From NCBI GenBank assembly GCA_030530315.1, contig JAUMVG010000041.1, positions 1 through 32,741 of the forward strand: a stretch of 32,741 nt of DNA, in the 5' to 3' direction. The notes under the pieces were generated by a model, which made no database searches, was not told where the DNA came from, and saw nothing but the letters and a program-made list of their open reading frames with translations. The translations under genes and the position numbers were made by a program. Below, piece after piece: positions 8,667 to 16,530 of the stretch (the stretch's first letter is position 1; each line of letters begins with the position of its first letter). This stretch comes from Clostridia bacterium (GTDB lineage Bacteria; Bacillota; Clostridia; Christensenellales; Aristaeellaceae).

Positions 8667-10250
8667 ATGAGCAATCAAGCCCCCTTGCTGGAACTGAAGA
8701 ACATCAAGAAGGACTTCTACGGCAACCAGGTCCTGACGGACATCAACCTGACCCTCCAGGAGGGCGAGGTGCTGGGCCTGGTGGGCGAAAACGGCGCGGG
8801 CAAGTCCACGCTGATGAAGATCCTGTTCGGCATGACCGAGATCCGGGACACCGGCGGCTACGGCGGCGACGTGCTGCTGAACGGCGAGAAGGTCAGCTTC
8901 AACTCCCCCTTTGACGCGCTGGGCGCGGGCATCGGCATGGTGCACCAGGAGTTTTCGCTGATCCCCGGCTTCACCGCCACGGAGAACATACTGCTCAACC
9001 GCGAGCCCCAGAAGAAGAGCGTGGTCTCCGAGGTGTTCGGCGAGCGCCTGAACACCCTGGACCGCAAGAAGATGGAGAGCCTCTCCGAAAACTCCATCGA
9101 CAAGATGGGCGTGCGCATCGACGGCGGCATGGCCATCTCCGACATGCCCGTGGGCCACAAGCAGTTCACCGAGATCGCCCGCGAGCTGTCCAAGGACCAG
9201 CTGAAGCTGCTGATCCTGGACGAGCCCACCGCCGTGCTGACGGAGCAGGAGGCGGCGGCGCTGCTGGATTCCATCCGCGGCATGTCCGCCCGGGGCATCG
9301 CGGTGATCTTCATCACCCACCGGCTCCAGGAGATCCTGAACGTGTGCAACAAGGTGGTGGTCATGCGCGACGGCGTCCTGGTGAAGGACGTGCCCGCCAG
9401 CGAGACCAGCATCCCGGAGATCACCCGCTGGATGGTGGGCCGCAGCGTGAACACCGACTCCCATTCCCACCGGCAGCCGCCCGAGGCCGACGCCATCATG
9501 TCGATCCGGCGCCTGTGGGTGGACATGCCCGGCGAGACCGTGCGCGATGTCGACCTGGATGTGCGCGAGGGCGAGATCCTCGGCATCGGCGGTTTGGCCG
9601 GCCAGGGCAAGCTGGGCATCCCCAACGGCGTCATGGGCCTGTACCCCGCCGGCGGTTCCGTCGTGTTCGACGGCAAGGAGATCCCGCTGAACCAGCCCCG
9701 GCAGTGCCTGGACGCGCACCTGGCCTTCGTGTCGGAGGACCGGCGCGGCGTGGGCCTGCTGCTGGACGAGACCCTGGAGTGGAACATCGCCTTCCCCGCC
9801 ATGCAGATCCACGACAAGTTCCTGAAGCCCCTGCTGGGCGGGCTGATCAAGTGGCGCGACGAAAAGGCCATCGGCGAGGTCACGCGCAAGTACATCGACG
9901 AGCTGCAGATCAAGTGCACCTCCTCCAAGCAGAAGGCCAAGCAGCTCTCCGGCGGCAACCAGCAGAAGGTGTGCCTGGCCAAGGCCTTCGCCCTGGAGCC
10001 CAGGTTCCTGTTCGTCTCCGAGCCCACCCGGGGCATCGACGTCGGCGCGAAGGCGCTGGTGCTAGAGGCGCTGAAGAAGTTCAACCGCGAAAGCGGCATC
10101 ACCATCGTCATGATCTCCTCGGAGCTGGAGGAGCTGCGCCAGGTCTGCGACCGCATCGCCATCGTCTCCGGCGGCAGGATCGCGGGCATACTGCCCGCCA
10201 GCGAATCCAGCGAGGCGTTCGGCGCGCTGATGGTCAGCTCGGTGGTTTAA
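8667..10250 (+). CDS. RbsA-type double ABC ATPase of the DUF3798 importer
   Basis: The 527-residue protein has two fused nucleotide-binding domains, as in ribose and nucleoside importers. Domain 1 has Walker A GENGAGKST (40-48), Q-loop MVHQEF, a divergent signature MPVGHKQFTEIA (160-171), and Walker B LLILDEPT. Domain 2 has a degenerate Walker A GLAGQGKLG (309-317), a good signature LSGGNQQKVCLA (427-438), and an altered Walker B FLFVSEPTRGID, with serine where aspartate is usual. Domain asymmetry is normal in this class. ATG at 8667 has a modest AAGG upstream. The first permease starts 16 bases after its stop. Confidence 0.93.
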   Translation: MSNQAPLLELKNIKKDFYGNQVLTDINLTLQEGEVLGLVGENGAGKSTLMKILFGMTEIRDTGGYGGDVLLNGEKVSFNSPFDALGAGIGMVHQEFSLIPGFTATENILLNREPQKKSVVSEVFGERLNTLDRKKMESLSENSIDKMGVRIDGGMAISDMPVGHKQFTEIARELSKDQLKLLILDEPTAVLTEQEAAALLDSIRGMSARGIAVIFITHRLQEILNVCNKVVVMRDGVLVKDVPASETSIPEITRWMVGRSVNTDSHSHRQPPEADAIMSIRRLWVDMPGETVRDVDLDVREGEILGIGGLAGQGKLGIPNGVMGLYPAGGSVVFDGKEIPLNQPRQCLDAHLAFVSEDRRGVGLLLDETLEWNIAFPAMQIHDKFLKPLLGGLIKWRDEKAIGEVTRKYIDELQIKCTSSKQKAKQLSGGNQQKVCLAKAFALEPRFLFVSEPTRGIDVGAKALVLEALKKFNRESGITIVMISSELEELRQVCDRIAIVSGGRIAGILPASESSEAFGALMVSSVV

Positions 10251-10266
10251 GGAAGGTGACAGCAAC

Positions 10267-11343
10267 ATGAGCGAAATTACCAACAATGCCAATCCCACGC
10301 CTCTGGAGCGGCTTCAGAGCGCGTTCAGGAGCTTCGGCCTGCCCCGCATGATCATCGCGGGCATGCTGCTGGTGCTGCTGATTGCCGCGCCCTTCGTCGG
10401 CGCGAATTTCTGGATGCAGATCACCAACGTCATCAACCGCTTCACCTGGAACGGCGTGCTGGTGCTGGCGATGGTCCCCATGGTGCACTCCGGCTGCGGC
10501 CTGAACTTCGGCCTGCCGCTGGGCATCATCTCCGGCCTGCTGGGCGCCACCCTGTCGCTGGAGCTGGGCTTCACCGGCCCGATGAGCTTCGTGATGGCCA
10601 TCGTGCTCTCCACCCCCTTCGCCCTGGTCCTCGGCGCGGGCTACGGCTGGCTGCTGAACCGCATCAAGGGCGGTGAGATGATGATCGCCACCTACGTGGG
10701 CTTCTCCTCCGTGTCCTTCATGTGCATGATGTGGCTGCTGCTGCCCTACCACAAGGCGGACATGGTGTGGGGCTACGCGGGCAAGGGCCTGCGCACCACC
10801 ATCTCCCTGGAGGGCTACTACGACCAGGTGCTGGCCAAGTTCCTCCAGATCCGTCTGGGCGATCTGGTCATCCCCACCGGCTCGATCCTGTTCTTCGCGC
10901 TGCTGGCCTTCCTGATGTGGGCCTTCCTGCACACCAAGACCGGCACCGCCATGACGGCCGTGGGCTCCAACGCCACCTTTGCCAAGGCGGCGGGCATCAA
11001 CGTCGATAAGATCCGCCTGCTGTCCGTGGTCATGAGCACCTGGCTGGGCGCCATCGGCATCCTGGTCTACCAGCAGGGCTTCGGCTTCATCCAGCTGTAC
11101 ATGGCGCCGTTCAACATGGCGCTGCCCGCGGTGTCCGCCATACTGATCGGCGGCGCCAGCGTGAACAAGGCCACCATCACCAACGTGGTCATCGGCACGA
11201 TCCTGTTCCAGGGCATCGTCACCATGACCCCCACCGTCATGAACAACATGATCCACATGGACATCAGCGAGGTGCTGCGCATGGTCGTGTCCAACGGCAT
11301 GATCCTCTACGCCCTGACCCGCAAGACGGAGGTGACCCGCTAA
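10267..11343 (+). CDS. ABC permease of the DUF3798 importer, subunit 1 (BPD_transp_2 type)
   Basis: A 358-residue polytopic membrane protein of the branched-chain amino acid/ribose permease superfamily, with about eight to ten hydrophobic segments. GLNFGLPLGIISGLLGA and the late TKTGTAMTAVGSNATFAKAA segment (compare the ribose-permease TxxGRxxxAxGxN motif) support this. AAGGAAGGTGA precedes the ATG. Its stop overlaps the next start (TAATG), so the two permeases are coupled and probably form a heterodimer. Confidence 0.92.
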   Translation: MSEITNNANPTPLERLQSAFRSFGLPRMIIAGMLLVLLIAAPFVGANFWMQITNVINRFTWNGVLVLAMVPMVHSGCGLNFGLPLGIISGLLGATLSLELGFTGPMSFVMAIVLSTPFALVLGAGYGWLLNRIKGGEMMIATYVGFSSVSFMCMMWLLLPYHKADMVWGYAGKGLRTTISLEGYYDQVLAKFLQIRLGDLVIPTGSILFFALLAFLMWAFLHTKTGTAMTAVGSNATFAKAAGINVDKIRLLSVVMSTWLGAIGILVYQQGFGFIQLYMAPFNMALPAVSAILIGGASVNKATITNVVIGTILFQGIVTMTPTVMNNMIHMDISEVLRMVVSNGMILYALTRKTEVTR

Positions 11344-12467
11344 TGAACAGCAAGAATTCCTCCGCGGGCAAGAAGGTGCTGAACTTCCTGGGCAGCAACA
11401 GCGTGCCGATCATGTTCATCATCATCGTGGGCATCTGCATCCCGCTGTCCGGCTTCTCCCCGGTGTTCCTGCTCAACGAGATCATCACCCGCATGGGCCG
11501 CAACATCTTCCTGATCCTCAGCCTGCTGATTCCCATCATGGCCGGCATGGGCCTGAACTTCGGCATGACGCTGGGCGCCATGGCCGGTGAGATCGCGCTG
11601 ATCTTCGTCAGCGACTGGCAGATCTGGGGCATCCCCGGCGTGGTGCTGGCCTGCATACTGTCCATCCCCATCAGCGTGCTGCTGGGCTGGATGTGCGGCA
11701 AGATCCTGAACGCCTCCAAGGGCCGCGAAATGGTGACCAGCTACATCATCAGCTATTTCACCAACGGCCTGTACCAGCTGCTGGTGCTGTACTTCATGGG
11801 CGCCATCATCCCCATCATCCACAGCTCCATCAAGCTGCCCCGCGGCTACGGCGTGCGCCAGACCGTGGGCCTGCTGAACATGCGCCAGAGTCTGGACAAC
11901 GCCCTGGCCCTGCGCATCGGCGGCGTGAAGATCCCGGTGCTGACGTTCATCATCATCGCCGTGATGTGCCTGGTGATCGTGTGGTTCCGCCGCACCAAGC
12001 TGGGACAGGACATGCGCGCCGTGGGGCAGGACATGGACGTTGCCCGTGACGCCGGCATCAACGTGGAGCGCACCCGCATCATCTCCATCATCATCTCCAC
12101 GGTGCTGGCAGGCTTCGGCATGATCATCTACCTGCAAAACATGGGCGACATGGCCACCTACTCCGCCCACAGCCAGATCGGCATGTTCTGCATCGCCGCG
12201 CTGCTGGTCGGCGGCGCCTCCGTGGACCGCGCCTCCATCGGCAACGTGTTCCTGGGCGTGGTGCTGTTCCACCTGATGTTCATCCTCGCGCCCAAGGCGG
12301 GCGGCGTCATCACCGGCGACGAAATGATCGGCGAATACTTCCGCGTGTTCGTGTCCTACGGCGTCATCACCGTGGCGCTGGTGATGTATGAGACCAAGAA
12401 GCGCAGGGCCAAGGCGGGCATGGGCGCCCAGCTGGAGGCCGCGCAGCGGGAGGAGGGCCAGCGATGA
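11343..12467 (+). CDS. ABC permease of the DUF3798 importer, subunit 2 (BPD_transp_2 type)
   Basis: A 374-residue membrane permease, paralogous to the one before it. The shared pattern includes GMGLNFGMTLGAMAGEIAL and RRTKLGQDMRAVGQDMDVA, the counterpart of the TxxGxxxxAxGxN motif. The C-terminal ~25 residues are charged and cytoplasmic. The start overlaps the previous stop, and its own stop overlaps the next start (ATGA). The tight coupling makes the small downstream protein part of the same system. Confidence 0.92.
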   Translation: MNSKNSSAGKKVLNFLGSNSVPIMFIIIVGICIPLSGFSPVFLLNEIITRMGRNIFLILSLLIPIMAGMGLNFGMTLGAMAGEIALIFVSDWQIWGIPGVVLACILSIPISVLLGWMCGKILNASKGREMVTSYIISYFTNGLYQLLVLYFMGAIIPIIHSSIKLPRGYGVRQTVGLLNMRQSLDNALALRIGGVKIPVLTFIIIAVMCLVIVWFRRTKLGQDMRAVGQDMDVARDAGINVERTRIISIIISTVLAGFGMIIYLQNMGDMATYSAHSQIGMFCIAALLVGGASVDRASIGNVFLGVVLFHLMFILAPKAGGVITGDEMIGEYFRVFVSYGVITVALVMYETKKRRAKAGMGAQLEAAQREEGQR

Positions 12468-12952
12468 AGAAGAGAAGAATCCTGTTCTGCGCGGGCACGG
12501 TCCTGCTGCTGATCGCCATCGCCGCGCTGATGATGGTCATCGGCCGCGGCCACACCATCTACTTTGACAACAAGAACCTGGAGGTGGACGGCCAGAAGTA
12601 CGAGGCCGTGCGCCGCATCAACGTGAACGTGAACGGCGAGCAGGTCGCCAAGCTCTCCAAGAAGGAGCGCGGCATGGCCACCTGCATGGGCCAGAAGTTC
12701 AAGTTCGACATCGAGGTCATCCGCGAAAAGGGCGGCGACTCGGAGTTCTACACCTTCAACATCGAGATCCCCTACGGCATGGACGGCCTCGTGGTGAACC
12801 TGCCCGGCATGATCGCCGAGCTCCCCTTCGAGGTCTGCACCGAGGAATTCATCCCGGCGCCCACCGTGGAGGAGGAGGAAGAGGAGCTTCCGGGCGAGGG
12901 CGACGAGCTGGACGACGGCCTGGACGACTTCGACGTGGGCGGCGACCTGTAA
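12464..12952 (+). CDS. Small membrane-anchored accessory protein of the DUF3798 importer
   Basis: The 162-residue product has an N-terminal membrane helix (about 6-27, after KKRRIL), then a soluble, probably external domain of about 110 residues, and ends in a very acidic tail (EEEEEE near 136, then D/E/G-rich). No cysteine lipid anchor is present. I do not recognise the fold; it may be a DUF6672-type protein, but I cannot verify that. The ATG is set by GAGGAGG and overlaps the permease stop, so it is translated with the importer. A partner role, such as binding-protein docking or metal binding through the tail, is inference. The operon terminator follows at once. Confidence 0.85.
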   Translation: MKKRRILFCAGTVLLLIAIAALMMVIGRGHTIYFDNKNLEVDGQKYEAVRRINVNVNGEQVAKLSKKERGMATCMGQKFKFDIEVIREKGGDSEFYTFNIEIPYGMDGLVVNLPGMIAELPFEVCTEEFIPAPTVEEEEEELPGEGDELDDGLDDFDVGGDL

Positions 12953-12978
12953 CCCGCCGGTTTCCCGAATACAACGCC

Positions 12979-13015
12979 AAAGGGCATTCCGTTCAAATGA
13001 GCGGAATGCCCTTTT
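12979..13015. terminator. Bidirectional terminator between convergent genes
   Basis: A perfect 13-base-pair stem (AAAGGGCATTCCG/CGGAATGCCCTTT) flanked by A-runs and T-runs, so it works in both directions. It ends the DUF3798 operon on the plus strand and the mannitol-dehydrogenase-like gene on the minus strand. Confidence 0.9.
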
Positions 13016-13034
13016 CATATACTCTTCTCTGTCT

Positions 13035-14441
13035 CTATTCCTCCGGCAGGTATCTCGGGTCCCGCTGCATGTTGGCGATGTCCAGCGCCACCCGGGCCTC
13101 CAGTCCGTCGATCTGACGCAGGTCCGCGCCCCACAGCTCCCGGTCCGCCAGCGCGGCGTAGGCCAGCGACTCCGGCGGCATGTCGTGGGCCAGCGTAGCG
13201 AACACCGATAATGCCTCCGGGTCGTCCCGCAGGGGCTGGAGCTCCTTGCCCCGGGCCACCTCCCACCGGCCGGATTCCCCGGGCCGCGCCCCGGCGTAGA
13301 GCATGATCGTCGCCGCCAGGGCGAAGCTCAGCCGGCGGGGCGGCTCGAAGTTCTCCTCCGCCCAGGTCCGCATCAGCGGCAGCGGTCCCCGGGCAAAGCG
13401 CCGCAGCAGGTGGTCCGCCGCCCGGAGGATGCGGCAGTCGTTCAGCGGGTTCTCCAACCGCTCGAACACCTCGATCACATAGGGGGCGGCCTCCCCGCGG
13501 GCGGCGGGGTCGGCGGGCAGCAGCTCGTCGTAGCAGGCATGGCCGACGAACGCCCGCAGCGTCTCCCGCTTCATGCATTCCGCCAGCGTGTCGCAGCCCA
13601 GCAGCCACCCCGGCGCGGCCAGCGCGAACAGTGCGCCGTCGAAGTAGCGGCGCTTTCGGGCCATGGCCGGGGCGACGTCCTCCACGAAGGTCACCCCGGG
13701 GACGTCGTCCAGCGGCCAGCGCCGCCGGAAGTTCTCCCCCGCCTGCACAGTCAGGCGGGCGCAGGGCTCCGCCAGGTGGATCATGCCGTCGGCGTAGTTC
13801 ATGTCGGTGCACAGCTTCGCGGCCTCCCGGGCCTCGGCGCGGAAGGCAAAGCCCTCCGCCAGCGCGGGCAGGAAGGCGCAGGCACAGGAAAGCCAGGCCG
13901 GGAAGGTCTCCCCGGCCTCCGGAGCCAGCGCCGGCAGCGCGTCGCGGAGCTTTTCCGCAGCGTCCGGGGTGTCCCCGAGGCAGATCACGTCGAGTCCGCC
14001 GAGCCCCGCCTCCATCCGGGCGGCCAGCAGGCGGGCAGCCTGCCGCAGCGAGGCTTCCTCCCCTTCGCCGTCGATTAGCGCGAGGCCCAGGCCGGGCTCC
14101 GCCGCCAGGGCGTCGAGTTCCTCGTCGGTCTCCGCAAGGCGGAGGATCGACTGCACCACGATCTCCCTGTTCACGGGCGCGTCGTCCCGATACCCCCGTT
14201 CGAACACCGTGAACATGCCGTCCTGCTCCCGCAGCAGCGCCGCCGGAGACTTTCCCTCCCCAGGCAGCGGCTCGCCGGCGGACACGCAGGCGATGCCAAT
14301 TCCCGCGGCGGAGGCGTCGATCAGCCGGTCCACGACTCCCAGCAGCCGCTCGCCCATGCCAAACTGGACGGCGTTCACCGCCCCGGGAATGTGCGCGGGG
14401 ATTTCATAGCGTTCCATCATGCCGCGGTTCAGGCGCTGCAT
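13035..14441 (-). CDS. Mannitol dehydrogenase family protein (UxaB/tagaturonate-reductase-like) with altered active site
   Basis: A 468-residue member of the polyol-specific long-chain dehydrogenase family, nearest to altronate/tagaturonate oxidoreductase. It has an N-terminal Rossmann part with AVQFGMGERLLG (24-35) and a helical C-terminal domain with ENPLNDCRILRAADHLLRR and RLSFALAATIMLYAG, as in UxaB. The family active site KxxxxNGxH appears as ARKRRYFDGALF (261-272). Lysine 263 is kept, but the conserved asparagine is D268 and the histidine is L271. Activity may be lost or changed. The start at 14441 has AGGAGAGG about eight bases upstream; the upstream ATG at 14471 has no such site. No promoter was recognised. 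The palindrome cluster lies upstream. Confidence 0.85.
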   Translation of the reverse strand: MQRLNRGMMERYEIPAHIPGAVNAVQFGMGERLLGVVDRLIDASAAGIGIACVSAGEPLPGEGKSPAALLREQDGMFTVFERGYRDDAPVNREIVVQSILRLAETDEELDALAAEPGLGLALIDGEGEEASLRQAARLLAARMEAGLGGLDVICLGDTPDAAEKLRDALPALAPEAGETFPAWLSCACAFLPALAEGFAFRAEAREAAKLCTDMNYADGMIHLAEPCARLTVQAGENFRRRWPLDDVPGVTFVEDVAPAMARKRRYFDGALFALAAPGWLLGCDTLAECMKRETLRAFVGHACYDELLPADPAARGEAAPYVIEVFERLENPLNDCRILRAADHLLRRFARGPLPLMRTWAEENFEPPRRLSFALAATIMLYAGARPGESGRWEVARGKELQPLRDDPEALSVFATLAHDMPPESLAYAALADRELWGADLRQIDGLEARVALDIANMQRDPRYLPEE

Positions 14442-14510
14442 GGCGTTCACCTCTCCTGTCGATGAATTCAATTATCTATCCAGACCGCCCTTCAGCTTAC
14501 TTGCGGGGAG

Positions 14511-14745
14511 ATATCGGAGGGGCAGAGCCCCTCTGATATTCAATCGTTCCCGGCGGCATGTACGGCGGGAACGGGGGCATTTTTGTGTCGGGAAGCCTGA
14601 CGACCAGAGCAAAAATGCCAACCTTGCAGGTTTTCCGCCCGGAAATCCCTTTGGGATTTCAGGAAAACCTGGAGGGGGTGGTCTCGGCGGGGGAGCTTGC
14701 TCCCTCGTCCGACTGTAACTATTCAGCCTTTGACTGAATAGTTAC
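14511..14745. repeat. Cluster of successive palindromes
   Basis: At least five inverted repeats in 235 bases: 14511-14539 (13 pairs, one G-T, loop AGA); 14545-14573 (8 pairs); 14576-14619 (10 pairs, GGCATTTTTG/CAAAAATGCC); 14627-14671 (10 outer pairs CAGGTTTTCC/GGAAAACCTG around 8 inner pairs GAAATCCC/GGGATTTC); and 14715-14745 (12 perfect pairs GTAACTATTCAG, loop CCTTTGA). A short GGGAGC/GCTCCC hairpin lies near 14690-14705. None ends in a clear T-run. It looks like a mobile intergenic repeat or a structured RNA. Confidence 0.7.
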
Positions 14746-14781
14746 GATTTCAAACAGTATATCACAAGCGGCGGCGCGGCG

Positions 14782-14802
14782 CAATTTTCCCGAAGGAAAT
14801 TG
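14782..14802. promoter_or_regulatory. Inverted repeat upstream of the PfkB promoter
   Basis: CAATTT(T)CC and GGAAATTG flank CGAA and end ten bases before the -35 box. The position suits a regulator-binding site; no regulator is known. Confidence 0.3.
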
Positions 14803-14812
14803 TGTATAAAAG

Positions 14813-14841
14813 TTGTGTTCGAACCGGGAATATGCTAAAAT
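14813..14841 (+). promoter_or_regulatory. Promoter of the PfkB-PAP2 operon
   Basis: -35 TTGTGT (14813-14818), a 17-base spacer, -10 TAAAAT (14836-14841) with a TG extension (TGC just before it). It lies 35 bases upstream of the start codon. Confidence 0.65.
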
Positions 14842-14875
14842 ACAGGGGACAGAAACGACACGGAGGTGACCAATT

Positions 14876-15889
14876 GTGCGCAAGGGCATATGCGTTGCGG
14901 GCAACATGATTGTGGACATACTCTATCCCATCGAGGGCTGGCCCAACCAGGGCGAGCTGGTGCACATCAAGGACGGCATTTCACGGGCCACCGGCGGCGC
15001 GGTGTGCAATGTGATCATGGACCTGGCGACCCTGGACCCCCAGCTGCCGCTGCAGGCCATGGGCAAGATCGGCAAGGATGCCGAGGGCGATTTGATCCTG
15101 GAAAAGCTGGACGCCTTCGCCAACATCGACACCTCCAACGTGCTGCAGGAGGGCATCTCCGCGCTGACGCTGGTGATGAGCGACGTGAAGGCCGGACAGC
15201 GCACCTTCTTCACCTATCCCGGCGCGAACGGCACCTTTGACGAGTCCTGCGTCGACTGGAACCGGGTCAATGCCGACATCTTCCACATCGGCTACATACT
15301 GCTGCTGAACGCGCTGGACGCGCCGGACGAGGCATACGGGTCGAAGATGGCGCGGCTGCTCCACCACGCCCAGCAGCACGGGCTGAAGACCTCCATCGAC
15401 GTGGTCAGCGAGACCAGCGACCGCTTCACGCGGCTGGTGCCCCCGGCGATGAAGTACGCCGACTACTGCATCATCAACGAGTACGAGGCCCAGATGACCA
15501 CCGGCATCCCCCTGCGGGACGATTCCGGCAATCTGATCCGCGAGAACCTGCCCGAGGCGCTGGCCGCCATGAAGCGGATGGGCGTCTCCACCTGGGCGGT
15601 GATCCACTGCCCGGAGGGCGGCTACGGCCTGGACGAGGCCGGGCAGTACGTGGCCCGGGCGAGCCTGGCGCTGCCGGAGGGCTACATCCAGGGCAGCGTG
15701 GGCGCGGGCGACGCCTTCTGCGCCGGCGTGCTCTACGGCGCGGAGCAGCGGTTCTCCCTGGCCGACGCCATCGACCTGGGCGTCGCCTCCGCGGCCGCCG
15801 CGCTCAGCGCGCCCGGGGCCACCGAGGGCATGCGCCCGAAGGACGAGGTCCTCGGGCTTCTCAAAAAATACGACAGAAGACAGGAGTAA
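14876..15889 (+). CDS. PfkB/ribokinase-family carbohydrate kinase
   Basis: A 337-residue cytoplasmic sugar or nucleoside kinase. The N-terminal ribokinase pattern is GNMIVDILYP and the substrate-binding glycine pair is in ATGGAVCN (38-45). The C-terminal signature GSVGAGDAFCAG (273-284) carries the catalytic base D279 and the anion hole. The start codon is GTG, fixed by GGAGGTGA five bases upstream. The phosphate acceptor cannot be told from sequence; the divergent UxaB-like gene hints at sugar-acid metabolism, but the two have separate control regions. The PAP2 gene follows after eight bases. Confidence 0.93.
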   Translation: MRKGICVAGNMIVDILYPIEGWPNQGELVHIKDGISRATGGAVCNVIMDLATLDPQLPLQAMGKIGKDAEGDLILEKLDAFANIDTSNVLQEGISALTLVMSDVKAGQRTFFTYPGANGTFDESCVDWNRVNADIFHIGYILLLNALDAPDEAYGSKMARLLHHAQQHGLKTSIDVVSETSDRFTRLVPPAMKYADYCIINEYEAQMTTGIPLRDDSGNLIRENLPEALAAMKRMGVSTWAVIHCPEGGYGLDEAGQYVARASLALPEGYIQGSVGAGDAFCAGVLYGAEQRFSLADAIDLGVASAAAALSAPGATEGMRPKDEVLGLLKKYDRRQE

Positions 15890-15897
15890 CAGACGAC

Positions 15898-16452
15898 ATG
15901 GACGCCATTCTTCAATTTGACAGTTCCATCCTGCTTTGGATGCAGGATTCCCTGCGCGGCGCCGCGGACCCCATCGTGAAGGTCATCACCCACCTGGGCG
16001 ACAAGGGCATCCTCTGGATCGCGCTGACCCTGGTCCTGCTGGCCTTCCGCAAGACCCGTCGGCTGGGCGTGTTCTGCATGGTCTCGATGCTCATCGGCCT
16101 GGTGGTCACCAACGTGGTGATCAAGAACTGGGTGGCCCGCGTGCGCCCCTACGAGCTGATCGAAGGCCTACAGCGCATCATCGAGGCCCAGCACGACTAC
16201 TCCTTCCCCTCCGGCCACACCACCAACTCCATGGCCTGCGCCTGGGTGCTGTTCCGGCGCGCGCCGAAGAAGTACGGCGTGACCGCGCTGGTGGTCGCCA
16301 TACTGATCTCCCTGTCCCGCCTGTACGTGGGCGTCCACTACCCCACCGACGTGCTGGGCGGCGCGGTGATCGGCATTTGCAGCGCGATGCTGGCCCTGTG
16401 GCTGGTGCCCAAGCTGGAATCGAAGGTCCTGGCGATGAAGAAGCTGTACTGA
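15898..16452 (+). CDS. PAP2-family membrane phosphatase
   Basis: A 184-residue integral membrane phosphatase with about five membrane segments. All three family motifs are intact: K76-x6-R83-P84 in KNWVARVRP, PSGH (104-107) and SR-x5-H-x3-D (S140-R141, H147, D151) in SRLYVGVHYPTD. Such enzymes dephosphorylate lipid phosphates such as undecaprenyl pyrophosphate or phosphatidic acid on the outer membrane face. CAGGAG precedes the ATG. It shares a transcript with the kinase gene. Confidence 0.94.
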   Translation: MDAILQFDSSILLWMQDSLRGAADPIVKVITHLGDKGILWIALTLVLLAFRKTRRLGVFCMVSMLIGLVVTNVVIKNWVARVRPYELIEGLQRIIEAQHDYSFPSGHTTNSMACAWVLFRRAPKKYGVTALVVAILISLSRLYVGVHYPTDVLGGAVIGICSAMLALWLVPKLESKVLAMKKLY

Positions 16453-16489
16453 CCATCTAAAACCCAGAATCGCGCCTTTGGCAGGAAAA

Positions 16490-16528
16490 CGCCCCCGACG
16501 CAGCGAATAACTGTGTCGGAGGCGATTT
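16490..16528 (+). promoter_or_regulatory. Hairpin that contains the ribosome-binding site of the next gene
   Basis: A 14-pair stem with one mismatch and one G-U pair (16490-16503 with 16511-16524). The Shine-Dalgarno GGAGG (16518-16522) lies in the 3' arm, seven bases before the ATG at 16531. The stem is followed by ATTTTC, so it could also act as a weak terminator of the PfkB-PAP2 transcript. Confidence 0.5.
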
Positions 16529-16530
16529 TC

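Larger units (their letters stand above)
14442..14875. other. Gene-free divergent intergenic region
   Basis: No convincing gene lies here. From 14511 to 14745 it is filled with palindromes (separate entry). It then holds an inverted repeat (14782-14802) and the promoter of the PfkB gene. A 99-codon open frame on the plus strand (14419-14718) is a by-product of the palindromes and has no ribosome site. Confidence 0.6.

Noticed and set aside
14419-14718. Plus-strand open frame of 99 codons in the palindrome cluster
   Set aside because: It begins inside the opposite gene, runs through inverted repeats, is Gly/Arg-rich and has no ribosome site.
14511-14745. CRISPR array
   Set aside because: The palindromes differ from each other in sequence and length; there is no regular repeat-spacer pattern and no cas gene.
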